From NCBI GenBank assembly GCA_905147135.1, contig LR990058.1:12127349-12191348 (forward strand): a stretch of DNA of 64,000 nt. The letters run 5' to 3'. This document shows, piece after piece, positions 47,198 to 58,600 of this stretch (position 1 is its first letter; every line of letters begins with the position of its first letter). The notes beneath the pieces were generated by a model. It was not told the origin of the DNA, made no database searches, and saw nothing but the letters and a program-made list of their open reading frames with translations. The DNA is from Blastobasis lacticolella. Lineage: Eukaryota; Arthropoda; Insecta; Lepidoptera; Blastobasidae. A program made the position numbers and the translations under genes.

Positions 47198-48553
47198 ATG
47201 GCGATGTCGTGTGGAAAATGCGAAAAAGATATTTTAGGCAGACATTTCATAACATGTTCCACTTGTAGAAAATCATACCACATAGACTGCACAACAATAA
47301 GTTTTACTCGTTTTAATATAATGGCATCGGAGAAAAAATCAAGTTGGCGCTGCTACTCATGCCGGGAAAGCAGAATACGTGATAATCAACAAACACCCTC
47401 TAATAATGTTACTACAAGACAACCCTATAAAATAAATATATCGACTGAAAACTCCTTTGAAAGTCTCTCAGACAATGACCAATCAGAATACTCGACCTTA
47501 TCACCGACTACACAAGTAAATAGAAGCTGCCCAGAAATAGAAAAAAATATAAATATAGAAGAAATTCTTGATAAAGTAGCAAATCTAGAGGATAAACTAT
47601 CAAAAGCGGAAAATGAAATAGATATCTTGTTACAAGAAAACTTCGAACTCCAAAAAAAGAATAAAGAATGTGAAAGTACAATAAAAAAATTAAAAAGCAT
47701 AGTATCAGATCCGAAACCAATTTCTACAAGCAAAAAGAAAAAAAGGGATAGCATAACACTCAAAACGAAACTAGACTTATCAAGAAACGAAAGTGTAAAT
47801 AATAGTATAATAGACCTCAATTTGACCCCTACAGTAAAACCAAAAAGCAAACAATTGACAGAAAATATAATTATAGCAACTGACATGAAAAGAATTATGA
47901 CATCCATAGAAAAAAATATAAACGAGACTACTAAACTAGAAAATCATCGGGTTCAGATCTTGGGTGATGAGCAATGTCGAGGAATGTGTCTCAAACTACA
48001 AAAACAATTAGGAGAAAACTACATAGTTCATAGTGATATAAAACCCGGAGCCACTTCAGAGAGGATAATGGAATCAATAGGACAATACGCTGATTATAAT
48101 AAGAAGGATTACATAATAATAATAACAGGAATAAATGATAAAGACCTAATGAAGCTAAGATCACATCTATACTATCATCTAAGCAAATTCACAAACACAA
48201 ATATAATACTATGTGAGCCAGAATTCAACACCTATATACCCAATATACATGAAACTTTTAAGTATTTGGGTGATATATTACCACATATAAACTACGTGGA
48301 CCTAAGATACTCATACTTAGGCTCTCCTCACAACAACCTGCGACATATTTGTCAGAATATACTACAGGAAATCCTAAGGTGTGATTATCGCCATAAAATA
48401 ATAAACCGACGCACCGCGCAGGCAAGTAATTTGTATCGACTGATGAAATCCAACAACCAATCCAATGACGGTAAACAGAAGAACTTTGACACAGAAATTA
48501 AAAATAAATTGGAAGACATATATAAAAAATCTGAAACATTTTTTCGAGAATGA
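47198..48553 (+). CDS. LINE ORF1: PHD finger, coiled coil, SGNH-like domain (451 aa)
   Basis: Starts at ATG 47198 in a good translation context (AAGATGG). Residues 5-55 hold a C4HC3 PHD finger (Cys5, 8, 20, 23, His28, Cys31, 52, 55). Residues about 120-172 form a charged heptad coiled coil, followed by a basic linker. Residues about 250-385 resemble the SGNH/GDSL esterase-like fold of CR1-group ORF1 proteins (GATSERIMESI, then IIITGINDKD), but the nucleophile motif GDS reads G256-D257-E258, so esterase activity is unlikely. Presumed RNA-binding partner of ORF2 in the retrotransposition complex. Its end overlaps ORF2 by 89 nt. Confidence 0.88.
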   Translation: MAMSCGKCEKDILGRHFITCSTCRKSYHIDCTTISFTRFNIMASEKKSSWRCYSCRESRIRDNQQTPSNNVTTRQPYKINISTENSFESLSDNDQSEYSTLSPTTQVNRSCPEIEKNINIEEILDKVANLEDKLSKAENEIDILLQENFELQKKNKECESTIKKLKSIVSDPKPISTSKKKKRDSITLKTKLDLSRNESVNNSIIDLNLTPTVKPKSKQLTENIIIATDMKRIMTSIEKNINETTKLENHRVQILGDEQCRGMCLKLQKQLGENYIVHSDIKPGATSERIMESIGQYADYNKKDYIIIITGINDKDLMKLRSHLYYHLSKFTNTNIILCEPEFNTYIPNIHETFKYLGDILPHINYVDLRYSYLGSPHNNLRHICQNILQEILRCDYRHKIINRRTAQASNLYRLMKSNNQSNDGKQKNFDTEIKNKLEDIYKKSETFFRE

Positions 48554-51413
48554 CATAAAGTTATTGTTTCAAAACATCCAAAGCCTGAATAATAAGATAA
48601 ATATTATGGAACAATTCCTTCAAGACCATTCGTTTGACGTTTTATGTCTCTCTGAGACATTTCTAACGGAATTAAAATTACAAAATTTGTCAATGAATGA
48701 TTTTAGTATAGGTGCACATTACTGTCGTAAATTACGTAAAAGAGGTGGTGTTTGTATACTAATAAAAAATAATATTGAATTTATAGAACGCAATGACATA
48801 TCTGACATGTTTCTAGAATTTATAGTCGAATATTGTGCAATAGAAATTGAATATCTCAATCTAATAATAATTTGTATCTACTGGAATGAACGCGAAATGG
48901 AAACATTTTTAGAGTCATTTACTTGTTTATTAAATAAGCTAAAGACGGAACAACACAAAAATATAGTTATCGGTGGAGATTTTAATATTAATATGCTCGA
49001 AAAATCAAGATTTCCTATCGAGTTCAAAAACCTCCTTCTTTCCTATAACTACATGCAACAGGTAACATCGCCTACCAGGATATGCCCAACTACGGCAACC
49101 TGTATAGACTTAGTTTTCACAAATTTCCAACAAACGAAAACAAGGGTAGAAGACTATGGTCTCTCAGATCACCACGGGGTCGTTGTGGAGATTGACACAG
49201 AGAAAATCATAAAAAGGAAACGTAATATAAAAATATCTAAACGGAATTTCTCTGAAAGTCAAATAGATAAATTTAGACTACACTTAAGGGGCATTGACTG
49301 GCATTCATTAGTAACTGAAGAAAATAATATAAATCAGAATTTTATTATATTTAATAATGAAATAAATAAATTGATAAATTTGTATTTTCCAAGCAGGATA
49401 ATAAAAATAAAAGAAAACGGGAATCAGCAGTGGCTAACAAAAGGTCTACGAATATCATGTAAGCACAAGAGAATGTTACGTATCATACTTAACCAAACCA
49501 ATAGCGATATAATAAAAAAACACTTAAAATCCTATTCCAAACTATTAAAAAAAGCGGTAACTTCTTCCAAAAGAATCTCCTACATAAAACAAATGGCAAG
49601 ATCTGCAAATAAAACTAAAACTATGTGGCGTATAATAAAAAATAAAACAAACAAAACACCTACATTAACAAATAAAAACATAAAGCTAAAAATAAATGAC
49701 GAAATAATAAAATCACCAAAAAAAGTAGCTTATATATTTAGCAACTACTTTAGTACTATTGGGATAACGAACTGTTCTCCACAAACACATAAAGTCCATA
49801 ATAGCTCGGCACAGTATCAAACTATTAATAGTATGTACCTACGACCAGTGGACGAAAAAGAAGTGGGAAAAATCCTACGTAACCTAAAAAATAAATCAAC
49901 TGTCGGAATAGATGAACTGCCCCCAAAAATCCTAAAACAATGCGCCCACGAATTCACTGCCCCCTTAGTAAAATTAATAAACCAATCGTTTAGAGAAGGG
50001 ATCTTCCCAGACCTGCTAAAAATATCTATCATAAAACCCATATATAAAACCGGTCCTAAAACAAGCCCGAGCCAATACCGACCAATAGCCATGCTACCTA
50101 GTTTTTCTAAAGTATTCGAACGAGCAATGTCGGATCGTTTATATTCATTTTTAGAAAAATATAATATCCTAGATAAGGAACAATACGGTTTCAGAAAGCG
50201 CCGATCTACCACATTGGCTGTGTATAATTACGCGCAACAAGCTTACAATTACATAACTAAAAAAAGCTATGCGGTAGGCATCCTACTGGACATGTCCAAA
50301 GCGTATGACAGAGTACAACATGATATTCTTTTGACGAAATTATCAAATGTAGGTATTAGGGGTCAAGCGTATAGTTGGTTGGCATCATACCTTAAAAACA
50401 GAATGCATTACGTACAAATAAGCCACACAGACCCAGATACAGGATGTGTCGTAAACCACAAATCCAATAGAATGATCACAAATAGTTCAATCCCCCAGGG
50501 AAGCGTGCTGGGGTGTATTTTATTCTTAATCTACATAAACGACCTACCCAAAATTATAGAAACTGACTACATACTATTTGCCGACGATATTTCGCTTTTA
50601 TTCGAATTTGACAAGGATACAGCTCGATTTAACGAAAAAATGACATGTACCTTAGATACAGTAATCCAGTGGTTAGATAACCATAACCTCCAAATAAACT
50701 ACACAAAAACAAAAATAATTGAATTTAGACCACACCAAAAGTCTCCATTAAATGTAGAATTAAAAATAAATAACAAAACTTTAAAAACAGTGTCCACTTG
50801 CACATTACTAGGTATAGAAATAGATACGCATTTATGTTGGAAAAATCATGTAGAAAAAGTCAAGTCAAAATTGTCACGTTTCACGTACGCATTGTATCAA
50901 CTTAAAATAAGTACTGATTGGAAAACGGCAATGTCAGCCTACTACGCTTATGCCTATTCGTGGTTGACTTATGGCATCATACTGTGGGGCAACAGCCCGG
51001 AAGTTGGAAATCTTTTTATTCTTCAAAAGAAGTGTTTACGTATATTGGCAAATATAAATAATAAGGAAAGCTGTAAGCCGTTTTTTAAATCATACGATAT
51101 TCTGACCTTGCCCTGCATATATATTTTAGAAATATCAAAGTTTGTAAGATATAACGAAAGCCTATTCGAGAATGCGCGGCTCAAAAATCGGTACGCGGCT
51201 CGGTCAATGAATAAAAACAAATTGGAACTACCTGCAAGTACGATGGCAATGTACCACTCTAGTCCGTATGTCTGCGCAATAAAAATATACAACCACCTTC
51301 CGAACGATATTAGGGCAGAGCGGGATGTAAACAAATTCCAAAGCAAACTGAAGCAACTCTTATTTAAAAAGGGTTATTATAATGTAAAGGAATTCTTTGA
51401 CGATAAAATTTGA
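48465..51413 (+). CDS. LINE ORF2: endonuclease and reverse transcriptase (982 aa)
   Basis: First in-frame Met at 48465, inside ORF1; homology begins around LLFQNIQSLNN, so the real start may use the overlap (reinitiation or an internal start). APE-type endonuclease: Asn in FQNIQSL, Glu in LCLSETF, Asp172 in GGDFN, His236 in LSDHH. Reverse transcriptase: YRPIAMLPSFSKVFE, QYGFRKRRST, catalytic Asp609 in LDMSKAYD, SIPQGSVLG, and Asp707-Asp708 in FADD. All catalytic residues are present and the frame is open throughout. It nicks the target and reverse-transcribes the element RNA in place. Confidence 0.92.
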   Translation: MTVNRRTLTQKLKINWKTYIKNLKHFFENDIKLLFQNIQSLNNKINIMEQFLQDHSFDVLCLSETFLTELKLQNLSMNDFSIGAHYCRKLRKRGGVCILIKNNIEFIERNDISDMFLEFIVEYCAIEIEYLNLIIICIYWNEREMETFLESFTCLLNKLKTEQHKNIVIGGDFNINMLEKSRFPIEFKNLLLSYNYMQQVTSPTRICPTTATCIDLVFTNFQQTKTRVEDYGLSDHHGVVVEIDTEKIIKRKRNIKISKRNFSESQIDKFRLHLRGIDWHSLVTEENNINQNFIIFNNEINKLINLYFPSRIIKIKENGNQQWLTKGLRISCKHKRMLRIILNQTNSDIIKKHLKSYSKLLKKAVTSSKRISYIKQMARSANKTKTMWRIIKNKTNKTPTLTNKNIKLKINDEIIKSPKKVAYIFSNYFSTIGITNCSPQTHKVHNSSAQYQTINSMYLRPVDEKEVGKILRNLKNKSTVGIDELPPKILKQCAHEFTAPLVKLINQSFREGIFPDLLKISIIKPIYKTGPKTSPSQYRPIAMLPSFSKVFERAMSDRLYSFLEKYNILDKEQYGFRKRRSTTLAVYNYAQQAYNYITKKSYAVGILLDMSKAYDRVQHDILLTKLSNVGIRGQAYSWLASYLKNRMHYVQISHTDPDTGCVVNHKSNRMITNSSIPQGSVLGCILFLIYINDLPKIIETDYILFADDISLLFEFDKDTARFNEKMTCTLDTVIQWLDNHNLQINYTKTKIIEFRPHQKSPLNVELKINNKTLKTVSTCTLLGIEIDTHLCWKNHVEKVKSKLSRFTYALYQLKISTDWKTAMSAYYAYAYSWLTYGIILWGNSPEVGNLFILQKKCLRILANINNKESCKPFFKSYDILTLPCIYILEISKFVRYNESLFENARLKNRYAARSMNKNKLELPASTMAMYHSSPYVCAIKIYNHLPNDIRAERDVNKFQSKLKQLLFKKGYYNVKEFFDDKI

Positions 51414-52094
51414 ATAAAGTAGCTAGGCGTTAATATTAGGTTTGATTATTTATTTGACATTTATGTGATAATTTATGATTATAATGTTCCATATAGGTAT
51501 AGGATGACATGAATATTGAATGTATGAATTGAACTTTCCTGCTTATTGATTGACTCTTATAATTGTATTAATATTTTGAAATTAAGCCTAATTACATAGA
51601 ACTGTTTACATTATTAATTTAAGCAATACATTTTGCCATACCCACATGGGTTTCATGATGTAAGTACATTAAAACTGTAAGATCTTTTGTCCTCATGAAT
51701 GCAATAAATACATTGATTGATTGATTGATTGATTGACAAGAGCGTCATAGCTCCAGCTAAACCTTAAAAATGTGAATAACTGTATTGCACTGTGAACATT
51801 TCAAATAAAATTGAATGGTCAAGTCTTGTAACCTCTATGAAAAAGTTATCAGATCTCACGCAGAGCCAAACCTCTACAAAACCAAGTTAAAAGCCTAATT
51901 GCAAAATACTTACGCTCGCTCCATAATTGTTTCTTTTATTTTCAGCTTTTAAAAGCCAAATGCCAAAAAATCCAAATCATAGTTGGGACCAACTATGTTA
52001 TTTTTAGTTAATTTTGAAACGATTTCTAAACAAGATGCCGTAAATTTTGTGGTCGCCGTTATCTCTCATGCATCATAAATCATCTAGGTATTAC

Positions 52095-52405
52095 TGTCCC
52101 GGTTAATGGGCCTAGAATTCGCCTTGACCATGACCCAGGACTTGGCAGATCAGGTGAAACGACTGCCATCAGACCCCCATGCCCTTGATACTATCGAACC
52201 CTGACCAGATTGGGTCATGGTTACAAATTCAGGCTCAATGTGCAGGTTTCATAACGATGTTTTCCTTCACCGTAAGAGCATTGGTTAGTACATATTCAAC
52301 TTATGCACATAAAAAACACAGAAAAGAGACGACGGCTGTGGGATTCGAACCCCGTAACTTTCGCTTACGAGTCGGACCCTCTCACCACTAGGCCACGACG
52401 CTCCT
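52095..52405 (-). mobile_element. tRNA-derived SINE (family 1), reverse, unit 2 intergenic
   Basis: Counterpart of 7330-7645 with a few substitutions; inherited through the duplication. Confidence 0.75.
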
Positions 52406-52731
52406 CGTCATAATTTTTCGAAATTCGTACTTAAAATGTAAAGCGATATCTATCAAATCTTTTAGTTGAGCGATGAGAGTGTCGGTAGCAGGGTCAATCG
52501 CGCTGCCGTGTCGTGAGCCTGTGTGGTTATCAAAAGTTGGTAACATAAATTAATGATAAGAACAATTCCTTTATGCTCTATTCGCCTTCAATAGCTGCGG
52601 CCTGAGTATATCGGCCCCGAGAGGTTCATTGCCCAGGGGCCCCGACGACTACGCGGAGACTGAGCGGGCGCTGCGCGATTGTCTACAAATAATAAAATTA
52701 GCTTGCTATTATTAGTATAGAACCCAAAATT

Positions 52732-54585
52732 CAATTCAATTCAATTCAATTCCTTTATTTGCATATAAATATGGTACATACAAGGTCTTAATTCTATGAA
52801 GTCTCACATATTTAGTCAATTTACATGACATGCAAAAACTTATATTATATATTTATTTGTCATATATTTAACATTAAATTCTAAAAACTCCTTTATTGTG
52901 TAAAATACATACTGCATAAGCCAATCATGCAAAGCCCTTTTAAATTTATGTGGGACTACCTGTTTTATTTCGTTTGGGATTTTATTAAATATCGTTATGC
53001 ACATATTGTAGCAATTTTTTTGAAATAGCGTCGTCTTTGGTTGCGTGTTTATACAAAGTCGATGTGCGTGTCTCGTACTTCTTGGATATATGTCTTTTTC
53101 CGTTTTAAATAGTCCTCTATTACACTTAACAAAATAGCATGCCTCCAAAATATACAAGCATGCCAATGGGAGAATGTTAGCTTTTTTAAATAACGGTCTA
53201 CATGATACATATGGTGCTACATTATAAATGGCTCGTATGCACTTCTTTTGCGCTAAAAATGCCTTTTGAACATCTGTGCTATTTCCCCAGATAATTAATC
53301 CGTACCGCAAGATTGATTCTACATAACCGTAGTATGCGGCTTTGCATGTATCTATACTAGAAATTCCTTTCAATTTATAAATTGGATAGGCAAATCTATG
53401 AATCCTCTTCTGCACATTCTCAACGTGATTTTTCCATTTCAAATCTTTATCAATATTTATACCTAAAAATGTCACATTCTCCGCTTCCTTAAGGGATTGT
53501 CCATTATAATTTATATTCCATTTGTCATTTTTAAAACTATCGTAATTATTAAAATTAATAAAATATGTCTTATTGAGATTAATTATTAATTTATTTTGAT
53601 TTATCCAATTTATTATTAATGTCAATGTATTATTTATGTCACTTTCATGGGCTTCTCTATTATTTACTTTTGTTGTTACTGTTAAAGCGATGTCGTCAGC
53701 GTATAGAATGCATTTATGGTGCGTAACATTTGGAAGGTCATTAATATATATTAAAAAGAGTAGGGGTCCTAGTACACTTCCTTGTGGCACACCTGCAATA
53801 TTAGTCTTGAAATCAGACCTGTTATTTCTACTTAATTTATCAGGACCTAGCCTGTCAATTTCTACGCATTGTTTTCTGTTCGTGAGATACGATTTCATCC
53901 ATTTCAAGACTGCTCCTCTAATGCCATAATTTTCTAGTTTGTTTAAAAGAATTTCATGTCGCACCATATCAAATGCCTTTGTTAGGTCAAGAAATATTGT
54001 TGTAGTATAGTCCCCTTTATTTCTGCTCTGAAGTATATAATCCACTAACTCAAATGTGGCTTGTGTTGTTGATTTCCGTTTTCGAAATCCGAATTGTTCA
54101 TCTTTAAGCACCTTATGTTTTTCTAAAAATCCCATTATTCTTGCATGCATCATTTTTTCAAAGATTTTTGAGAAAATAGGAATCAAAGTAACAGGCCTGT
54201 AATTTCCCATATCCCTTTTATTCCCTTTTTTATATAATGGTTTTATTACCGATATTTTTAGTTTTTCCGGAAAGCAGCCTGTTTCTAGTGAAAGGTTTAG
54301 AAGGTGAATTAAGATGCCACTGATTTCATTCAAACAAGCCTTAACTACTTTAGTACTTATTCTGTCGTATCCTTCAGAATTGGTATTACTAAGCGACATT
54401 ACCATCCTGCGTAGATCTAGGCTATCAATCGGTTTAGCAAATATGGTATCCCTAATTTGAGGATGTATTATAGACGGTTTTATGTTATGATTTAGTGTAT
54501 CATTTTCCGTTTGATTTGAAACACTAACAAAATAATTATTAAATCCGTTTGCTATTGTATTAACATTTATTACAATTTATAACAT
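52732..54585 (-). mobile_element. 5'-truncated CR1-like LINE, reverse orientation
   Basis: Absent from unit 1, where the sequence runs straight through near 7970. The 3' end on the minus strand is a (GAATT)n microsatellite (plus 52731-52750). The 5' break falls inside the reverse-transcriptase region, typical of incomplete target-primed reverse transcription. Confidence 0.85.
52840..54585 (-). pseudogene. LINE ORF2 fragment (reverse transcriptase and C-terminus)
   Basis: The reading frame is open from the truncation point (starting in ANGFNNYF) to the stop at 52840; the first Met is at 54405. It holds YRPVTLIPIFSKIFEKM, FGFRKRKSTTQATF, catalytic FLDLTKAFD, GVPQGSVLGPLLF and YADD, then the usual C-terminal WGNSTDVQKAFLAQKKC segment. 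Endonuclease and ORF1 are missing, so it is dead by truncation, not by decay. Confidence 0.85.
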
Positions 54586-55662
54586 TTGCATAAACATTTA
54601 GGTCAAATCGCACAGAACTCGCGTATCACGGTTCTTATTGTGAACCGATTACCAAAAACGCCCCTAAACTATTGTTTCAGCTGTAGGGGAATGACAACAT
54701 AGAACATGATATCAATTAGAAAAGCGATTGATGCTCAGCTCTACGTCAGGTCTATATTTGAGCCCTGGCAGCTTGCTCGCATGAAAGACCGATAACATAA
54801 GAAGCGCAAGCAAAGTCCTGGAACTAGATGCGTGACTGTTCGTACTTTGAGGCAATTCGAACCACCTACGCCTACCCTACACCTGATAATGAAGCCTTTT
54901 TACTAAAATCTCTTCTACCTTTATTTAGATTTTAGAACTAACTAATGGATAGTATCTTTGGGTGCGTGATGCAAAGAAGGCTTCCTGAGGTGGTTTCATT
55001 TTCACGAGGAATCAAGAAATTTCAGAGAAATCGAATGAAACCAGAAAAGTGTTAACTACCACTGAGAAATTTGAAATAAAATAATTGAAACTTTGAAAAT
55101 AAAATAAATAAAAAGATATTTTATGTATTCGCCTTCACGAAAAGAGTAATAAAATAAGCTTTTTATTATACAATACGAGTAACTTAGACCTAATGTATTT
55201 TAGACCTTTCATTTTCTGTACTAATACTGTTAATATTAGGTCATTACCTTTAAAAAATTTTATTTGTTTGGCAAAAATGAAGAAAACTGTGAATGAAAAC
55301 TGTGTGTATGAAACCAGCATTTCTTGGAAATAACAAATCCTATTTGAATGAAACTTTGTATGTATAATAACAACATTTATGGTGATAATTACCCTCTTCA
55401 TAAAATTACACCTGGGTAAAGAGGCAAAGTCAAGTGAAAATGGATATTTTCAAACCCTTGTATGTTACCAAAACTGTAGTTGTAGGATCACACACTAGAC
55501 ATCGAATAATGCGCAGCTTTAGGAAGGAATGAAGGGTCAGTTAAATAAACGGCTAGTTAGGTTACATAAATTTCAATGTATTTCATTAATTCAGAACCCG
55601 TCATAAAATAATTTAAGATATAATAATCCGAATCCGGAGAAGACGAATCTGGATAATCTTGA

Positions 55663-58600
55663 TCAATCTTGATCCTCAAGAACGCCGTCCATAGATATCC
55701 ACCTTCTACCTGCATACCTGGTGTCCACCTGCTTTCCTTCTACAGGCGTAAAAAGATACATCTTTGCTCCTGAAAAAAATAGGGATTATATTTTGCAACA
55801 GTCTTCTGTATTTAAGAGTCTTAAGAATTTGTATATTTAAAGTCGTCAGAATTTTACTACGTCTTTTGAAACTCTTTAATATCTAAACTAACAATGCTAT
55901 CTCAACTAAACTCTCTTCTCTAAAAACTCTGAACCATAAATAAATAAATAATAAATAAATATGCTTGGTCAATGAGGAGTTTTCCAGTAGGTATTGTCAG
56001 TTGGTTTCAAAAAGCATCAATAGATCCTACAATTTTGGTAATCTTTTTTTAATCTGTATGATAGTAGCAGTGATTTCATGCAGCCAACTAATACTAAATT
56101 TAAAAATAAAATGTTTATTAATATAAAAGTAACTGTTAAAGGTTGAACGAAATGTAAAAATAAATATTTATAGAAATTGGCACTATGTTCCATTACTGAC
56201 AAATACAATATAATCCAATACAACGTACCCAGTGTTTATATCTTGTATGCTAAGAACCTATTTCAAGCAATTATCAATTACCAAAATTGTCAGGGCGCCA
56301 TCTAGTGAGTGGTTAGGAATCCTTTAGATACCTATTGGAAAACTGCTCATTCACACAGCGCCATCCAGCCCCAAAGTTTGTATTATGGGTGCCAGAAAAC
56401 TAATAAACTACTACATATTTTAAAAATTACTACTTTTTATACATACAATACCCAGACCCGTGGCAGAAATTAAAATTCATCATTTCTATTTCTGCCGGGC
56501 CGGGAATCGAACCCTGGATCTCTGCGTGGCAGACCAGGCCAAAGTTAACCAACTGAACCACTCAGGTCATCCATAAACTCTTATCAAAATATAATCAATC
56601 AGTTTTCACGTGAAACTGCGTCGGCCATGGTATGTGCGTTGGATCGATCGTTGTTGCCTTCTATTGCCAAAATCTGTGCAATTACCGAATACCTAAATAA
56701 TAAGTAAGAAGAGAGTGGTAAAGAAACACAGTTCTCTAAGCTAGTCACCTAGGTCTCCGTCGTATTCAGCATAGAATTTTGAGTTGCTGCTTAGCAATTT
56801 CTTTGGTTTATCTTTATCCATTATGTCCTGAAATTTAAATAGACACATAGATTAGGCAACACAATTGATTAGGTTACGGTCTCCCATTTTCCGTATTTGG
56901 ACTTAAAGTAGGTCCTTTGAACGTGATTGGCAACACTATTGTATTTTATCTCTCTAAACCGTAGGAGCGTAGTTAGCTAGAGCAGGTTACTTATGAGCAT
57001 CATTTGCTGCTGCTGGAAAGCTGAAAGCTTTCTATCATGGACTATCCTTGATCACCTACCACAACGTAAGCAAGCAACTCCATCAACTAGACATAGTCAG
57101 GTAGTACAATGGTCCAAATTCTTTGATATCTACTACAATTAGTAAATAGAGCGCGTCATTGCCTATGGTAAAATGTCGATAATTAGAACACGCGAAGTAG
57201 AAACCAGTAGTTTCATTTTCAACTGTACTTATAAGAATATACATCTCGCTATAGTGCAACAAACATACATGATCCGGTGAATCCGACATTGGTCGCTGTT
57301 GTTGGGATTGACATGACATTTCTAATTGGCGACACTTTGTTCCACCTTTGGCCACCGGGTCAGTTAAATTTGGGGCACTGTAGTTAACTTAAGTTCAGTT
57401 AACTGAAGTCAACCGAGCTAAGTAGAGGGAATGTCAACCTACACAGCTTTTTTGTATGCCTACCATATGTCAAGTATCAAGACGTATTAAACTATGCGCA
57501 AATCAAAATCGGTTCATCCGTTTAACGAGGTAACAAAAAAGCAAATATAAATAAGCCGAAACAAACAACCCCTTTTGCGCTTTACTGCACTCGGGGTACC
57601 TGTAAAGGGCTGTGTAGGTAGATGGTAACGTAGACTATGTTGGTGTGCCTCACGATGATTCCGCATGCTAAAATCCTTTAAACCGGTTTTCGTTTTGATA
57701 ATTATCTCACCTCCACTTCGTACACCCTACCAGGCAATAACACATTGGCCAGGGGCACCTCCATGCGTGGCAGGCGCTTATCCCAAAATATTTGAACAGT
57801 AACAATGCGGTCTCCTGATAATTCACGCGTCCAAGTGTCCTGTAAAAGATGGTAAATAAAGTAGCATTATGAATAGCATAAATGCTCTAGGTAAGCGAGA
57901 GGTAACCGGGTTTGAACCGAAGTACGGCCATATGCCAATGACTCGAATCTTTTCTGAGTTATGACCGATGTTCTTACGGTAAGGTGACTTCAGGCGGTTC
58001 AGGCAACTGAATGTGTAACCATGATCCATGATACCATCCCCTGTAACAGGGTCACGCAGGTCAGATGCCAATCCAAACGCTGGATCATGGTGAAGGCGAC
58101 CCCGTGCGCGAGCGCACAACAGGGACATTAACGATTATTAATTTTATATTTGCATAATCATAAAGCGTATATTGATTCTGTAAATATTTAAAAATAAGTA
58201 TTCTTAGACAAAATCTGTTTACTCCAAGCCAAAACGAACATGCTGTAATAACGACTCTAAGACAAACAAAAAAACAATTATGTTCAATAACGGTCCCTTT
58301 ACGAACAAGTGTGTTGAAAAAAACAGATAGAGATTTTAAGAGAGGTAGGGCATAGCGGGGTATCTCGTTCGAATTGGAGCCGCCCGACTAGGGAAGTACT
58401 TCCACCTTACAGAATATCGCAGCTAAATGATACTCTTTTAAAAAGTATTATGTTTCTGCCGGTGAGTAAGGTTTCCAGTGCTCCATGGGGTAGGGATTTG
58501 GGGAACCGTGGCTTTGGCAGTGGAGTGGCATTTGCCTTTTGCTGCCCGAGCAACGTGTTATAGAGGTAGGCATCACATTAGCGATACTCTTAGTGTTGCT

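Larger units (their letters stand above)
46748..51736 (+). mobile_element. Full-length CR1-type LINE, 4989 bp
   Basis: Flanked by the 6-bp duplication CAAGAG (46742-46747, 51737-51742). The unit 1 site near 6972 is unoccupied. A 5' UTR of about 450 bp is followed by two overlapping intact ORFs, and the element ends in an (ATTG)n microsatellite (about 51710-51736), a usual CR1-group 3' end. Both ORFs are uninterrupted, so this copy could be recently or currently competent. Confidence 0.92.
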
